DNA of 64,000 nt, taken from positions 112,145,617 to 112,209,616 of the forward strand of contig NC_081185.1 in assembly GCF_029867415.1 (NCBI RefSeq), read 5' to 3'. The notes below the pieces were generated by a model. The model searched no databases. It worked only from the letters and a program-made list of their open reading frames with translations, and was not told the origin of the DNA. The position numbers and the translations under genes were made by a program. Shown in pieces: positions 33,915 through 45,500 of the stretch; within the stretch, counting starts at the first letter, position 1, and each line of letters starts with the position of its first letter. Origin of the DNA: Vicia villosa. Taxonomy: Eukaryota; Streptophyta; Magnoliopsida; Fabales; Fabaceae.

Positions 33915-35144
33915 GGAACATGAAGAAGCTTTGAAGAATTCCAATGCTTTGAAAATTTTCAGCAAGTACGTTTCCTTTATATAATAAGACCGATTTTCTT
34001 TTTTCTCGAGACCTGTTTTCTTTTAGTCTTACTTTTTTCATTTCCCTTTGAATATTACCGCTGAATCCACACGGCGCGATATATTTTTTTATCTTGAATT
34101 TGCTACATACGATATAATAGTGGATGCAACAGATAATGCTCCCACCCGGTATTTGATCACTGACTGCTGTGTCGTACTGGGAAAGGTACATCTTAATGTA
34201 GATAGGTTTCTTCCCCCCAAATTTATTTTCCTATAAATCATATTTCCTATCTTGAATTTGCAAAAGTACAACATAAGTTACTTCTATTGAAACTTTTTTT
34301 TACTTGCTTTTGTCGTTCTTGTGCAGCCCCTTGTATCAGGTGCAGCTGTTGGATTGGAAGGACAGGTATACATCTAACTATTTTTTGTTCTACCATTTAA
34401 GTTCACGGAGAAACTTGTACTCTTAGTTGCTTTATTATATCATGTTAATTCGAGGTATACTCATGGCAAAAACGTATAATACAGCTTACTATCTACAATC
34501 ACAACGGTGGTCCTTGCTTTCGATGCCTCTTTCCAACTCCACCACCTAGAGCAGCATGCGAAAGTTGTGCCGATGGTGTAGTACTAGGAGTAGGTATGCT
34601 CTCTTTTTTGGCAATACCAACAAAATTATCTGATTGTTTAATTCTTGTACAAGTTTCTTTAAGCCAAGCTCTGATTACTAAATGCAGAGTTCTTATCATC
34701 CGTGTTTATCCTTTTAATTACTTATCATTCATGTTTCAACTTACATTGCTATTTCAATTTGTTGTGAATTTCAGTTCCTGGTATAATTGGTTGTCTCCAA
34801 GCTCTCGAGGCAATTAAGATTGCGGCTTCTGTTGGTGAACCACTCTCTAGAAGGATGCTTCTCTTTGATGCATTGGCTGCACGGATCTGTATTGTATGTT
34901 CCTAGCTTTTATCAATAATAGTAATTGAATGCTTGTTTTTGAAGGATGCATTATGAGAAAGAAATATTAAGATTATGGATTAAGGTCTAATGTCTATGGC
35001 AAGAGCTTATATAATCTTATTGCACAGGTTAAAATCAGAGGAAGGTCTCCATAATGTGAAGCTTGTGGAGAAAATGCAATAATGAATCAGAAGTACTTTC
35101 GAGAATTTGATTATGAGAAGTTCACTCAAACTCCCTTGTCTGAG

Positions 35145-36315
35145 GTATGGTTTCTTTTACTGCCTTGAGTTTTCAAAGCAAATCCCCTCTCTGTAGCACC
35201 GACACCTTTGAGAAAAGGTGTGTCTTGTGTTAGTGTCGGTCTCCGAAACTGAAATCGACACTTGTGATTACGTTTAATTTTTTCAAATTATTACCGGTAT
35301 CGTCTTGTCAGTGTCGGTGTCGCGTTTTTGATGTCCATGCTTCATAGAATCCTCTGCATTCAGACGAAGTTGTTTACATTTAGTTGTCTTTGCTTTTGCA
35401 TTTTCTATATTGGAGGTAAAATAAAACCCTCAAAAGACTACAAAATTGTCTTCCTGCATTTAATTATTGAGTTGCTACGATTTCTGTATGCCATTTTCTA
35501 GTGGTGGTCACATATCAATGGTTCTAACTTCTAAGTCCTAAGATATTTGAAGCTTCGAAAAACAGCTTACACCTCACTAATTGGCCCAAACAATCCTTCT
35601 TATTAGGGTTGACATCAGGTTGACCCAATTAAAATGACTTTTGCTGAACAAATATCAGAAGTTAGTTTTGGTATCAAGCAGCCTTGCCAATTGCGGATTG
35701 CAAAAAATAGTAGTTTCTTCAAATTCTGCCTAGTGGTTTTGAACTAAATAGCGTATCGAGGAACAATAAAAATTTGTTCAAATTTCTCTATACTAAATCA
35801 CTGCAATGCTGCCATTTAACAACACTGTTATTCAGTATAATCAAGATTGAGTGCTGGATCGTAAGATCATACATGCCATGACTGCCAAAGCACGATACGA
35901 TCACAGCAAGATCGTTTTCATCGTCGGCGTGGTCAAGATCGAGATCTTTGAAGCAAGATTGTAAAAACAAAAACATGCTGCATTTTTTTGTTGGGCCTGT
36001 ATAACTAGGTCAGGCTTGTTCCTTCGGTAGGATCTTACTTGCCGTGCGCTACGATATTAGTTTTATGATCTTTCACCGGCCGCCCAATCCTACTTTAAAA
36101 TCTCGTGCTTGACTTCATTACTGCTATCAATGAAAGTTATAACCTGCTAGCCAAGACATACACATACGCTATCACAAAAATTAGCTGTACACCGACATCT
36201 AACAAACATTCAATACGATGAGTTCTCATTGAATATCCTTATTAAACTGATCAACACTTGTGGTAGGGTGCATCTCTATTAAACTGAATATTTTTCATAT
36301 TCCATGCAAATGCAG
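35145..36315 (+). other. Long intron of the captured MOCS3 gene
   Basis: 1.17 kb between GTATGG and ATGCAG borders. It contains no further gene that I can recognise. A GTGTCGGTGTCG-type short repeat occurs at 35190-35330. Confidence 0.7.
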
Positions 36316-36689
36316 GCTCCATTGAATTAAATCTACTTTCTAGTGAGTCAAGAATCAGCAGCAAGGAGTACAACGAAATCATTCTCAAAAAGGAACCACG
36401 TGTTCTTGTCGATGTTAGACCAGCTCACCATTTCAAGATTGTGTCTCTTCCAAATTCTGTCAACATTCCATACGCAGATATAGAGTTTAAGTTGCCTGAA
36501 ATATCATCAATTTTGAAGAAAGATCAAGAGGAAAAAAGTCCGGAATTGTATGTTGTATGCAGAAGAGGAAATGATTCTCAAAGGGCTGTTCAATACCTTC
36601 ACAAAATGGGGTTTGCTTCTGCTAAGGATATTGTCGGAGGTTTGGAGGCTTGGGCTAAAAATGTTGATCCTACCTTCCCCACTTATTAG

Positions 36690-37608
36690 CTATGTAGTTA
36701 AATTTTGATCAAGTTTTATACTTCTAACTCTATTATTATATATTTTTTTAGGGATGCTGTATTCATTTTCCTTGTATTTTCACCTTATTTTTAGAATCCT
36801 TTGGGAAACTTTTGCATTGGTTAGAACATTTTTCACCTTATTTTCCTTGTAATGGATTTGGTTTACACTGCAACTTAATCTTTATTGTTTCTAGCTAGTT
36901 TTTTTAATGGAGTATTCTGTTTTTAGAAAATTTTCAATTCATTCAATTCCTTTTTTTAGGGACTTCCTAAAACTTCACATCGATATGGATTGAAAGAATC
37001 CATCCAGACGCCTTGTCTCCGAAAACATTTTTCAAGTGTATGTTTATACCCATATAAAACATTATCATGGTAAAAGGATCCATGATTTCGAAACATACCA
37101 TTCAGAAGCGTTAACACAAACATGGAAGCTAACCTAAATTTTTTGAAATGATTTAGTAATGTATTTCCTTTATTGCATTGATTTTACTGTTATTGTTGCA
37201 GACTTATTATGCAGTAAAAAAACTAACATTTGAAAGTTTAGTGATTTTAGTAAAACTCCATACTTATGTTTAGCCTCTAAAAGTTCTAAATTGGATACTT
37301 ACCATCAATAGAAAATTTATAAGCACTAAACTTCACAAGAGAATATTTTATAAGGACTAAATATATTTACCTTTTAATATTACTTAATTTTAATATTTCT
37401 TAATAGTATACTTAGGTCGTGCTGCACTATGGTAAATAGAAAAACTTGCATATCAAAAGTTAATACTAATGTCTAAAAATTATGTTTCCCTCTCTTTCTC
37501 ACTCTATATGTGAGACTCTCATACCAACATAGGAACCGAAAACAAGTTAACAAAGATAACAACTGAGACAATTTATCATCTTGATCACTTGGAAAGTGAA
37601 TGCATCTT
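36690..37608. other. Spacer between two captured transcription units
   Basis: AT-rich, no exon-like block recognised. It separates the plus-strand MOCS3 end from the minus-strand ATCase end, so it probably contains two converging 3' flanks. Confidence 0.6.
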
Positions 37609-38010
37609 TCACCAACCAAGAAGCAAAACTTTTAACAGAGCCATCCTAATGTATAAACCAGTATTTGCCTGCCTAAAATATGCAGCTCTAGGATCATTAC
37701 CGACATCAGCTTCAATCTGCATCAAATAAAACAGACCGAGTTAGGTTATATACTGAATTTTAACATAAAAAATATCATACGGCATGGTTGTATTTTGTGT
37801 ACTTACTTCGTCGAGTTTTGGAAGAGGGTGCATTACAACAGCATGATTTTGCATCACCTTTAGAACATCTTGATTCACGATATACTTTCCTCTTGCTTCT
37901 TCGTAAAGGTTAAGTTTCTCTCCAAATCTTTCCTTCTGAACGCGAGTTTGATAAACCACCCATCAGATCAGAACTTTGTTCCCACAATTTCAGCGTAAAA
38001 AACTGTTGAT
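37609..38010 (-). pseudogene. PYRB: Captured C-terminal exons of aspartate carbamoyltransferase
   Basis: Two blocks on the minus strand. 38005-37807 includes LWEQSSDLM, VVYQTRVQKERFGEK, ARGKYIV and HAVVMHPLPKLDE, with a GTAAGT donor. 37716-37609 includes DPRAAYFRQ and [13 protein letters not shown], then TGA. These are the conserved C-terminal aspartate-binding region and exact C-terminus of plant ATCase, the plastid enzyme making carbamoyl-aspartate in pyrimidine synthesis. Between SSDLM and VVYQ several codons are missing and the frame shifts. All N-terminal carbamoyl-phosphate-binding exons are absent. Confidence 0.92.
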
Positions 38011-38289
38011 TTATAGGCATTGAAAATCAAAAGAAGAATTTTAACTTACGATTCAAATAAGTTAATGCGAGAATGAAGAAAAGGTTGAAGAGAAGAGAAA
38101 ACCCAAGCAAGGCTCCAATGCATATCCAATACCAATAATGGTTTCATTTGTTTTCCTATTAAACAGAGGTCCACTATCAAGCACCGAATACAAACCTGAC
38201 ACTTGATCCCAGCTCAGCATCATGAAGAGTCTCCTTTGACTCATAAAGCTCAGAAGGCTGAATTTCATGCAAGGGACACTGACCCTGAC

Positions 38290-38734
38290 TGAACTGCGTG
38301 ACATTGAATGAGATTCCTGATACTCGCAAGTGATGAATGGATGCTGCAGATATTCGGCAAAATCATTATGTTGAAGGAAAGCTGAGTTAATAAAGCAAAC
38401 AATTTTAAACATTTTTAATTTTATAACTGAATATTACGTAAGTTGGCTGAAGAGGAGGAAGATTTGCAAAATACCAGTAACAAGTCTGATGCAGAAGGTC
38501 TTAAATCTGGTTCCCTGCCACCACAAATTGATGTGTAATGATTAGAACTTAAGAGCTAAATGTCAAACTGTATCACTAGCCTTTTTAAAACGAATGCAGT
38601 CGGAATAAAATTGTGCAGTTTTAATAAAATAAAAATGGTAAAAGCATTTTATATGTACTTGTGAAAGCATTTCAGCAAAAAGTCCTTTGCCTCAGCAGAC
38701 AGATGTTCAGGCATTGGTGGATGAGATCTACTCC
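38290..38734 (-). pseudogene. Captured fragment of an NPK1/ANP-type MAPKKK kinase domain
   Basis: Three exon-like blocks on the minus strand: 38734-38659 ([20 protein letters not shown]), 38514-38475 (EPDLRPSASDLL) and 38343 down to ~38290 (HPFITCEYQE). Introns have GT/AG borders. This is the C-terminal lobe of a MAPKKK of the NPK1/ANP class, including the invariant Arg of kinase subdomain XI (DLRPS). The catalytic loop is missing. Sequence from 38290 down to 38062 is partly open but I cannot assign it. Confidence 0.85.
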
Positions 38735-38832
38735 TAAAAACACTAATTGAATTTATGCATTAAACACAAAACTGCTAAACATTTGGCAACATCATTCAAA
38801 GTTCATAATCAGTTAGAGCATTCGGCAGTACC

Positions 38833-39660
38833 TCACGACTCCTGAATTGGGAAAGTTCAGACTCAAAAGCAGGTTTCGAAAAATCTTGGTGACGAGAAAG
38901 CCTCTGGGACAACAACAGAAACCTATCCCTGTACAACACAGATTTAGCTTAACTATTGACATGTTTCTTACACAATGTAAAATGATATTAACTTATCCTA
39001 CTTCAGTATTTTTATGGTAAATATTTTTATAGTAACTTCCTGAACTTCTTCCATGGGTAATTTGCCCTAAATAAAAATTAAATTACCAGATATCTCATCT
39101 AACATTTTCTTCTAATTACACTTGCCCTAAACTAGTAAATCAAGTAGGATTCAATGAAATTCACAGACCAATTGCAGGAATATTCTAACAAAAACAAAAA
39201 ACGAAGAAAGAAAAAAGAACTCAGTGAACCAAAAACCTACTAGTGGAAATTACTTCTGATAGCATCATATTTATATCTAGGAACATCAAACACGTCAATG
39301 ACGACAATAGCGGAAGAAGAATATGAAGCGAAGGTTTCAAAGGTTTCATCCGCCGCGTCGGCTTCCAGTAGCAATTTCACCATTCGTTGAACTGTCTCCA
39401 CGTCGATGACTGTAGATTTGACTGCGATTGCACACAAAAAATGTTACATCGATAATAAATTGAAACGAGAATTAAAGAAAAAGATTTATGAAGAGAGAGG
39501 TTACAGGGTTCGTGTTCAGGATGATCGAGGACGAGATTCGTTCTCTTGTTCGTTGAGTTCGAATTGAGTGATGAAGCAGAGAATCTCGTCACGGGCTTCG
39601 AGTTTGATGCTGTAGCGTCTGATTCTGCACTTCTTCTCAATCTTTTTTTCGTCCGAGCAT
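38833..39660 (-). pseudogene. DPB2: Captured 5' exons of DNA polymerase epsilon subunit B
   Basis: Three blocks on the minus strand. 39660-~39505 encodes KKIEKKCRIRRYSIKLEA and DEILCFITQFE, then after a frame change LDHPEHEP. ~39421-39240 encodes VIDVETVQRMVKLLLEADA and SSSAIVVIDVFDVPRYKYD. 38930-38833 encodes YRDRFLLLSQRLSR and FSKPAFESELSQF. The order and spacing fit the N-terminus of the plant DPB2 protein, the second subunit of the replicative polymerase. The catalytically dead phosphodiesterase core is absent. It lies directly upstream of the MAPKKK and ATCase fragments on the same strand, giving a three-gene chimera. Confidence 0.8.
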
Positions 39661-39883
39661 TCATATTTCTCTCTGCGTCTGTCTCTCTCTGTTCTGAACT
39701 GAATTAAAAGAAATGGCGGTAAAATGAAGGTGAAAATTTCATTTTGGAGGAAACAGCGGGAAAAATTTTCACAAAGTGGATGAAAAAACTTTTTTGAAAT
39801 ATGTTTAAAAGGGTGATTATAGAAAGGAGTGAGGGTTCTAGTGCCAATAGACAACAAAATCCGAGCATGGATGAAGGACTTAC

Positions 39884-40129
39884 CATTGCAAAGCTATATC
39901 AACTGCGATTCCATCTATTTCTTTTCTGAAACTCAGAACATCATGAACAACTTTCTGCAACAGATCATCAGTATTAGTCAAAATAGACAGTTGTTTAGTT
40001 AAAATTATATGCAGTCTGATGGATATTTAAAGAATACATATATGCATCATAACACTCGAGTTATATAGAAATTTACATTTTAATTGAAGAAGTAAAAGTA
40101 AAACGAGAAGAATATGATATTTCTGTATC

Positions 40130-40220
<91 letters not shown>

Positions 40221-40290
40221 CAATAATATTGATTAACATGTCCATTGTTTAAATTCTGAGGGGAAAACATAGTTATTTTTACCTGAGACT
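39884..40290 (-). pseudogene. Exon-like blocks of an unidentified captured gene
   Basis: The minus strand has an open block at about 39967-39884 (LLQKVVHDVLSFRKEIDGIA) before a GTAAGT donor, and a short block at about 40289-40275 (NEGSFESQ) with GTAAAA. The (AT)n tract lies in the intervening intron. The look is that of captured exons, but I do not recognise the family. Confidence 0.4.
40132..40219. repeat. (AT)n microsatellite
   Basis: Uninterrupted AT tract of about 88 bases. Confidence 0.98.
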
Positions 40291-40739
40291 CAAATGAGCC
40301 TTCATTCTTGAATTAAATTTGCAGTCCCTTTTAGGCAGGGAAAAAGGGGGGAAAATCAGACATAAAGATGCTAAAAGTAGTCGTAGCCTTGTAGGTCAAC
40401 ACATTGGCAGGGAAAAATATTGTTAAAGAAAGACCTAACAACAACAGGTGCTTCCTAAAAACCAGAATAACAATGAAAATCGACATATATCAAACATACT
40501 TCAAAACCATTATAAAATAAATATTAGTCAATGTGAATCTACAACAATTATTCCTAATACATATATCAAGCATACTTCAGAACATTCGTATAACATTTTT
40601 AAGTACACTTTTTGGTTAATCTTTAGAAACTTCAAAACTGAATTCGTATAACATTTTTCATCACTGTTATGTGGTATCAGAGCAATGGAAGAAGCAATGC
40701 AGCCCCGTCTAAAATCCATGCCAATGAGAAATGAAAAAG

Positions 40740-41695
40740 GTTTCATTGTAAATGAGAAATATAAACAAGTCGAAAGAGCAACAACACCACAAAGAGCAGC
40801 AGGCATCCTTACAGATCCTGAACAGGTGCATACATCTTAGTGATTCAACAAATGAAAGACCAGATAAATCATCATTCATTCTAGTTATGACTATATCAAG
40901 AAATTCAAATCAAATACCTCCTCCATCAACACCAAGAGAAACAGGGCATAGTCCTGCTGACACCAAAGACGCAGATCCACCAGAAGAACCTCCTGCAATC
41001 TTTTCGCAATCATATGGATTTCTAGTAGGCCTATAAAGTGAATAAAGTATGCGTCTGAGTAAATCCACTAAGGTACAAAATATGTAACATAATATGAAAG
41101 AGTGTAACACATGGTGATGGAAGTACTATTCTTACCCATAGTGTGGGTTTATCCCACTAGTTCCAGACCCAAGTTCGTTCATATTGGATTTCAAACAAGT
41201 ATGGCACTGCATTTCCTTAAACGCTTAACACAACATGCATCGTCTTTACAAGGCCTTTCCTTATGCATCCACTTTGTACCTCCTAGAACACAGCGTTATA
41301 AGATGCTTTAGTGAATTATGAAATCAGCAGCTTAATCATTTGAATAGATGATCCTGAGAAAAACATTAAAACAGTACACTGCCTTACCTGTTGTTGGATA
41401 CGGCAAACAATCTATCTCGTCCTTTATTGCAACAGGTACTCCGTCTAGCACCGATATTGGTTCCCCTGCAAAATTATTATTGCATCAGATTAGTATCTGA
41501 ACATGGTTGAGTACACATAGCATAGAAGCATAGACAAGGAGTAAAAACAATGATCCGGATTCTCGGTTGTAAGAGAAGCACACATTCGCATGCATTAACT
41601 GTCTTTCCATTATAAAGTACCTCTTTGATACCGAAGAGTTGACTCAGTTGCTTGTCTTAGTATATCATCAACATTATAGTCAATAAAGAATCCCA
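40740..41695 (-). pseudogene. Captured fatty-acid-amide-hydrolase-like amidase exons
   Basis: Five blocks on the minus strand: 41695-~41623 (ILRQATESTLRYQ), 41467-~41392 (VLDGVPVAIKDEIDCLPYP), 41206-41136 (NMNELGSGTSGINPHYG), 41030-40918 ([36 protein letters not shown]) and ~40818-40740 (SVRMPAALCGVV). This is the amidase-signature core in the right order. It holds the catalytic Lys (VAIKDE) and the two active Ser regions (SSGGSA, with GTSGIN upstream). Plant FAAH enzymes cleave N-acylethanolamines and related amides. The start and end are missing and the third block has a frame slip, so it is a broken copy. Confidence 0.88.
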
Positions 41696-41898
41696 TTTGA
41701 TATGGTGGTTTTACGGAGCAGAAAATCACGTATTTAGAAATTAATAGTTCAAAAATCTAGTTTATCTGTCTGGTTCGTCATCTCTAACATAAGATTCCTA
41801 AAACAATAAAAAACCTAACTTTTAACAATGCACATTCTTTAGTTTTAAAAATAAACAAACAAGAAATTCATATCAATGCTTACATGGTGTAAACTCAC

Positions 41899-42080
41899 CA
41901 GTGAATTTGCAACAAATCAATATAATCAGTCCCAAGACGCTTAAGAGTGAATGTGAGAAGTAGGCAGCATTGTACCTTTGCCCATGATGTAGTATGGATT
42001 CACTGTTCTCATCAATCTTCCTTGAGCCCATAACGTTTTCAGCAATAGTGACCAGGCTCCCATTGAGCTGGATTAAAGGG
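41899..42080 (-). pseudogene. Captured aldo/keto reductase fragment
   Basis: The minus strand reads LKRLGTDYIDLLQIHW, directly before a GTGAGT donor at 41898. This is the conserved 'KRLGxDYIDLLxIH' segment of NADPH-dependent aldo/keto reductases. The preceding 120 bases are partly open but in a different frame, and I cannot align them with confidence. The catalytic Lys/His exons are not seen. Confidence 0.7.
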
Positions 42081-42559
42081 TCAAGTCACAAATATCAGCC
42101 GCTATCTTATCAACCCTAATCCCAAATCAATGTCCAAAAAAACACCCAGAAAATACAACAAGAATGGTTCAAGAAAGGAATAAACCAGATACAAGTGAGA
42201 AAGGATACAAAAGTTGGGACGATGATTGAGAGTCCATTGATGAGATAAAGATGGCTAGCCAACATTTTGAGAGGAATAACAAAAAGAGACGCTCAATTTT
42301 TTTCTTTTTAGGGTTTTAGTGTAATAGAGGGAACAATACAATTGCAGAATTTTTAGTGAAAATTAATGGAGGGAACTTACAATTGGAAAATTTTTTGTGA
42401 AAATTAATAGAGGGAAAAGTTGGAGCGCTCAAATTGATGATTTTTTTTTTTTGAGATTTGTATAACAAATTTTTATTAAGTCAAATAATTAAAAAATGAT
42501 GAAAACATATTTCGATTTTTTTGAAGTACATTTTGAAAAAAAAAATCGATTTGTTAATG

Positions 42560-45500
42560 ATTAACATAGATGAGTATCATCTATTTTTTGACACATAGAT
42601 GAGTATCATCTATTGTAAAACTATTATATTGGGGATAGTGTTAGGGTTATTGTTTGAGACATAGATGATTATCCTTTATTCTTTGAGACGTAGACGAGTA
42701 TCTTCTATTATTTGAGACATGGATTAGTATCCTATATTGTTTGACACATAGATGAGTGTCATCTATTGTTTGACACATAGATGAGCATTGTCTATGTTTG
42801 ACACATAGATGAGCATCATCTATTATTTTAGACATAGATGAGTACTATCAATTGCAAAACTATTATATTAGGGTTAGGGTTAGAGATCGATGTTTGATAG
42901 TTGACCGTCATCTATTGACTATCATTTGCTGAATCTCTAACATAGTTCACACCTAGTTGACCATCTTCTATTGACTGTCTTACACGGTGCACACATAGTT
43001 GACCATCATTTATGAATCTCTGACATGGTTCACACATAGTTAACCATCTTCTATTGATTGTCTTACATGGTACACACATTTTTTACCATAATTTATGCAT
43101 CTCTAACATAGTTCAGACATAGTTTACCATCATTTGTTGACTATTTTCCATGGTTCACACATAATTAACCATCATCAGTGCATTTCTAACATGGTTCACA
43201 CATAGTTGACCATCATCAATGCATCTCTGACATGGTTCACCATCATCTACTACCTATTTTTCATGGTTCACACATAGTTGACCATCATCAATGCATTTCT
43301 GACATGGTTCACACATAGTTTACCATCATCAATACATTTCTTACATGGTTCACCATCATCTACTGACAATTTTCCATGGTTCACACATAGTTGACCATCA
43401 TCAATGCATTTCTGACATGGTTCACACATAGTTGACCATCATCAATGCATCTCTGACATGGTTCACCATCATCTACTGACTATTTTCTATGATTCGCACA
43501 TAGTTAACCATCACAATGCATTTCTGACATGGTTCACACATAGTTGACCATCATCTATGCATCTCTGACATAATTCACACACAATTGAACATCTTCTATA
43601 AACTATCGTTCATGGTTCACATATAGTTGACCTTCATCTATGCTTTTATGACATAGTTCACACATAGTTGACCTTCATCTATGCATCTATTACATAGTTC
43701 ACACATAGTTGACAATCGTCTACGCATCTATTACATGGTTCACATATAGTCGACCATCTTCCATGCGTCCCTGACATGGTTCACACATAGGTTAACCATC
43801 ATCAATGCATCTCTAACATGGTTCATGCATAGTCGTACATCGTCAGTTAACCGTGTAACATGGTGCACACATAGTTTACCATCATCAATGCATCACTGAC
43901 ATGGTTCACACATAGTAGGACATCATCAGTTGATTTCCTGACATGGTTCACACATAGTTGACCATCATCAATGCATCCTTGACATGTTTCACACATAGTA
44001 GGACATCATCAATGCATCCCTGACATGGTTCACACATAGTTAGACATCATCAGATGACTGTCTGACATAGTTCATACATAATCGACCATTTCGTTGACTC
44101 TGATCCACTAAAATATGCTTCAGAGTACATTCATTGCAATGTGACCCATTTAGTTGACTCTGATCCACTATTTGAGAGTTAGTATTAGATCTATTAAATA
44201 TAGTTGACCATCATATATCCATTAGTAACAAGGTTCACACATAGTCGGCGATCATCTATCCACATGTAACGTGGTTCACACATAGTCGACCATCATCTAT
44301 CCACCTGTAACATGGTTCACACATGAATGAACACCACACTTATCCCAAGGGTTTAAAATTTTCAATCATGATTGGAGATGTTTTTAAGAAAGCCCATGGG
44401 TCCTTGTATTAAGCTGAAGTAACATGGTTCACACATAGTTGACCATCATTTATGCATCTCTAACATAGTTCGCGCATAGTTGACCGTCATCTATGCATCT
44501 ATGACAAAGCTCACACATAGTTGACTGTCATCTATTGACTATCATATATTGAGTCTCTGACATAGCTGACCATTTTCTATTGACTATCTTACATGGTGCA
44601 CATATATTTGACCATCATTTATGCATCTCTAACATGGTTCACACATAGTTAACCATATTCTATTGACTATCTATAACATAGTTCACACATAGATAACCAT
44701 CTTCTATTGAATATTTGGTTTGTTATCAATAACATATGCAAGATAAAGACAATTAAATTAGTTGCTCAAAAGTAAAGTGCACACAAGAATTATTGACCCA
44801 ATTCGGTGAAATCACACATACTCTGGGGGCATACCAAGCCATGAATGAATCTCTTTCATGGTTCACACATAGCTGACCATCGTCTATGCATCTCTAACAT
44901 AGTTCACACATAGTTGACCATCATATGTTGAATATCTTCCACGGTTCACACATAGTTAACCATAATCTATTGACTATCTTCCATGGTTCATACATAGTTG
45001 ACCATCATCTATGCATCTCTGACATAATTCACACACAGTTGACCATCTTCTATAAATTATCGTTCATGGTTCACATATAGTTGACCTTTATCTATGCATT
45101 TATGACATAGTTCACACATAGTTGACCTTCATCTATGTCTCTATTACATAGTTCACACATAGTTGACAATCATCTATGCATCTATTACATGGTTCACATA
45201 TAGTCGACCATCTTCCATGCGTCCCTAACATGGTTCACACATAGGTTAACCATCATCAATGCATCTCTAACATGGTTCATGCATAGTCGCATGCACACAT
45301 AGTTTACCATCATCAATGCATCCTTGACATGGTTCACACATAGTCCACCATCATCAATTGATTCCCTGACATAGTTCACACATAGTTAACCATCATCAGT
45401 TGACTCCCTGACATGGTTCACACATAGTTGACCATCTCCTGTCCATTTATAACATTGTTCACACATTGTCGGATATCATAAGTTGACTCTCTGACATGGT

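Larger units (their letters stand above)
33263..36689 (+). pseudogene. CNX5: Captured MOCS3/CNX5 (UBA4-type adenylyltransferase-sulfurtransferase) gene lacking its 5' exons
   Basis: Ten exon blocks with mostly intact GT/AG borders: 33263-33355, 33444-33499, 33655-33719, 33891-33965, ~34111-34185, 34327-34365, 34495-34593, 34775-34893, 35028-35144, 36316-36689. They encode the E1-like fold (LLKSSILVVGAGGLGAS nucleotide loop, VELNNMHRQ), one zinc Cys pair (CFRC), and the C-terminal rhodanese domain with active loop VVCRRGNDSQRAVQYL. The functional protein activates MOCS2A/URM1-type carriers for molybdenum cofactor and tRNA thiolation. Damage: the N-terminal exons are missing; there is a 57-bp duplication over the fourth acceptor; no AG lies before the fifth block; an in-frame TAA sits at 35052-35054; and a one-base loss early in the last exon shifts the frame. 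Confidence 0.92.
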
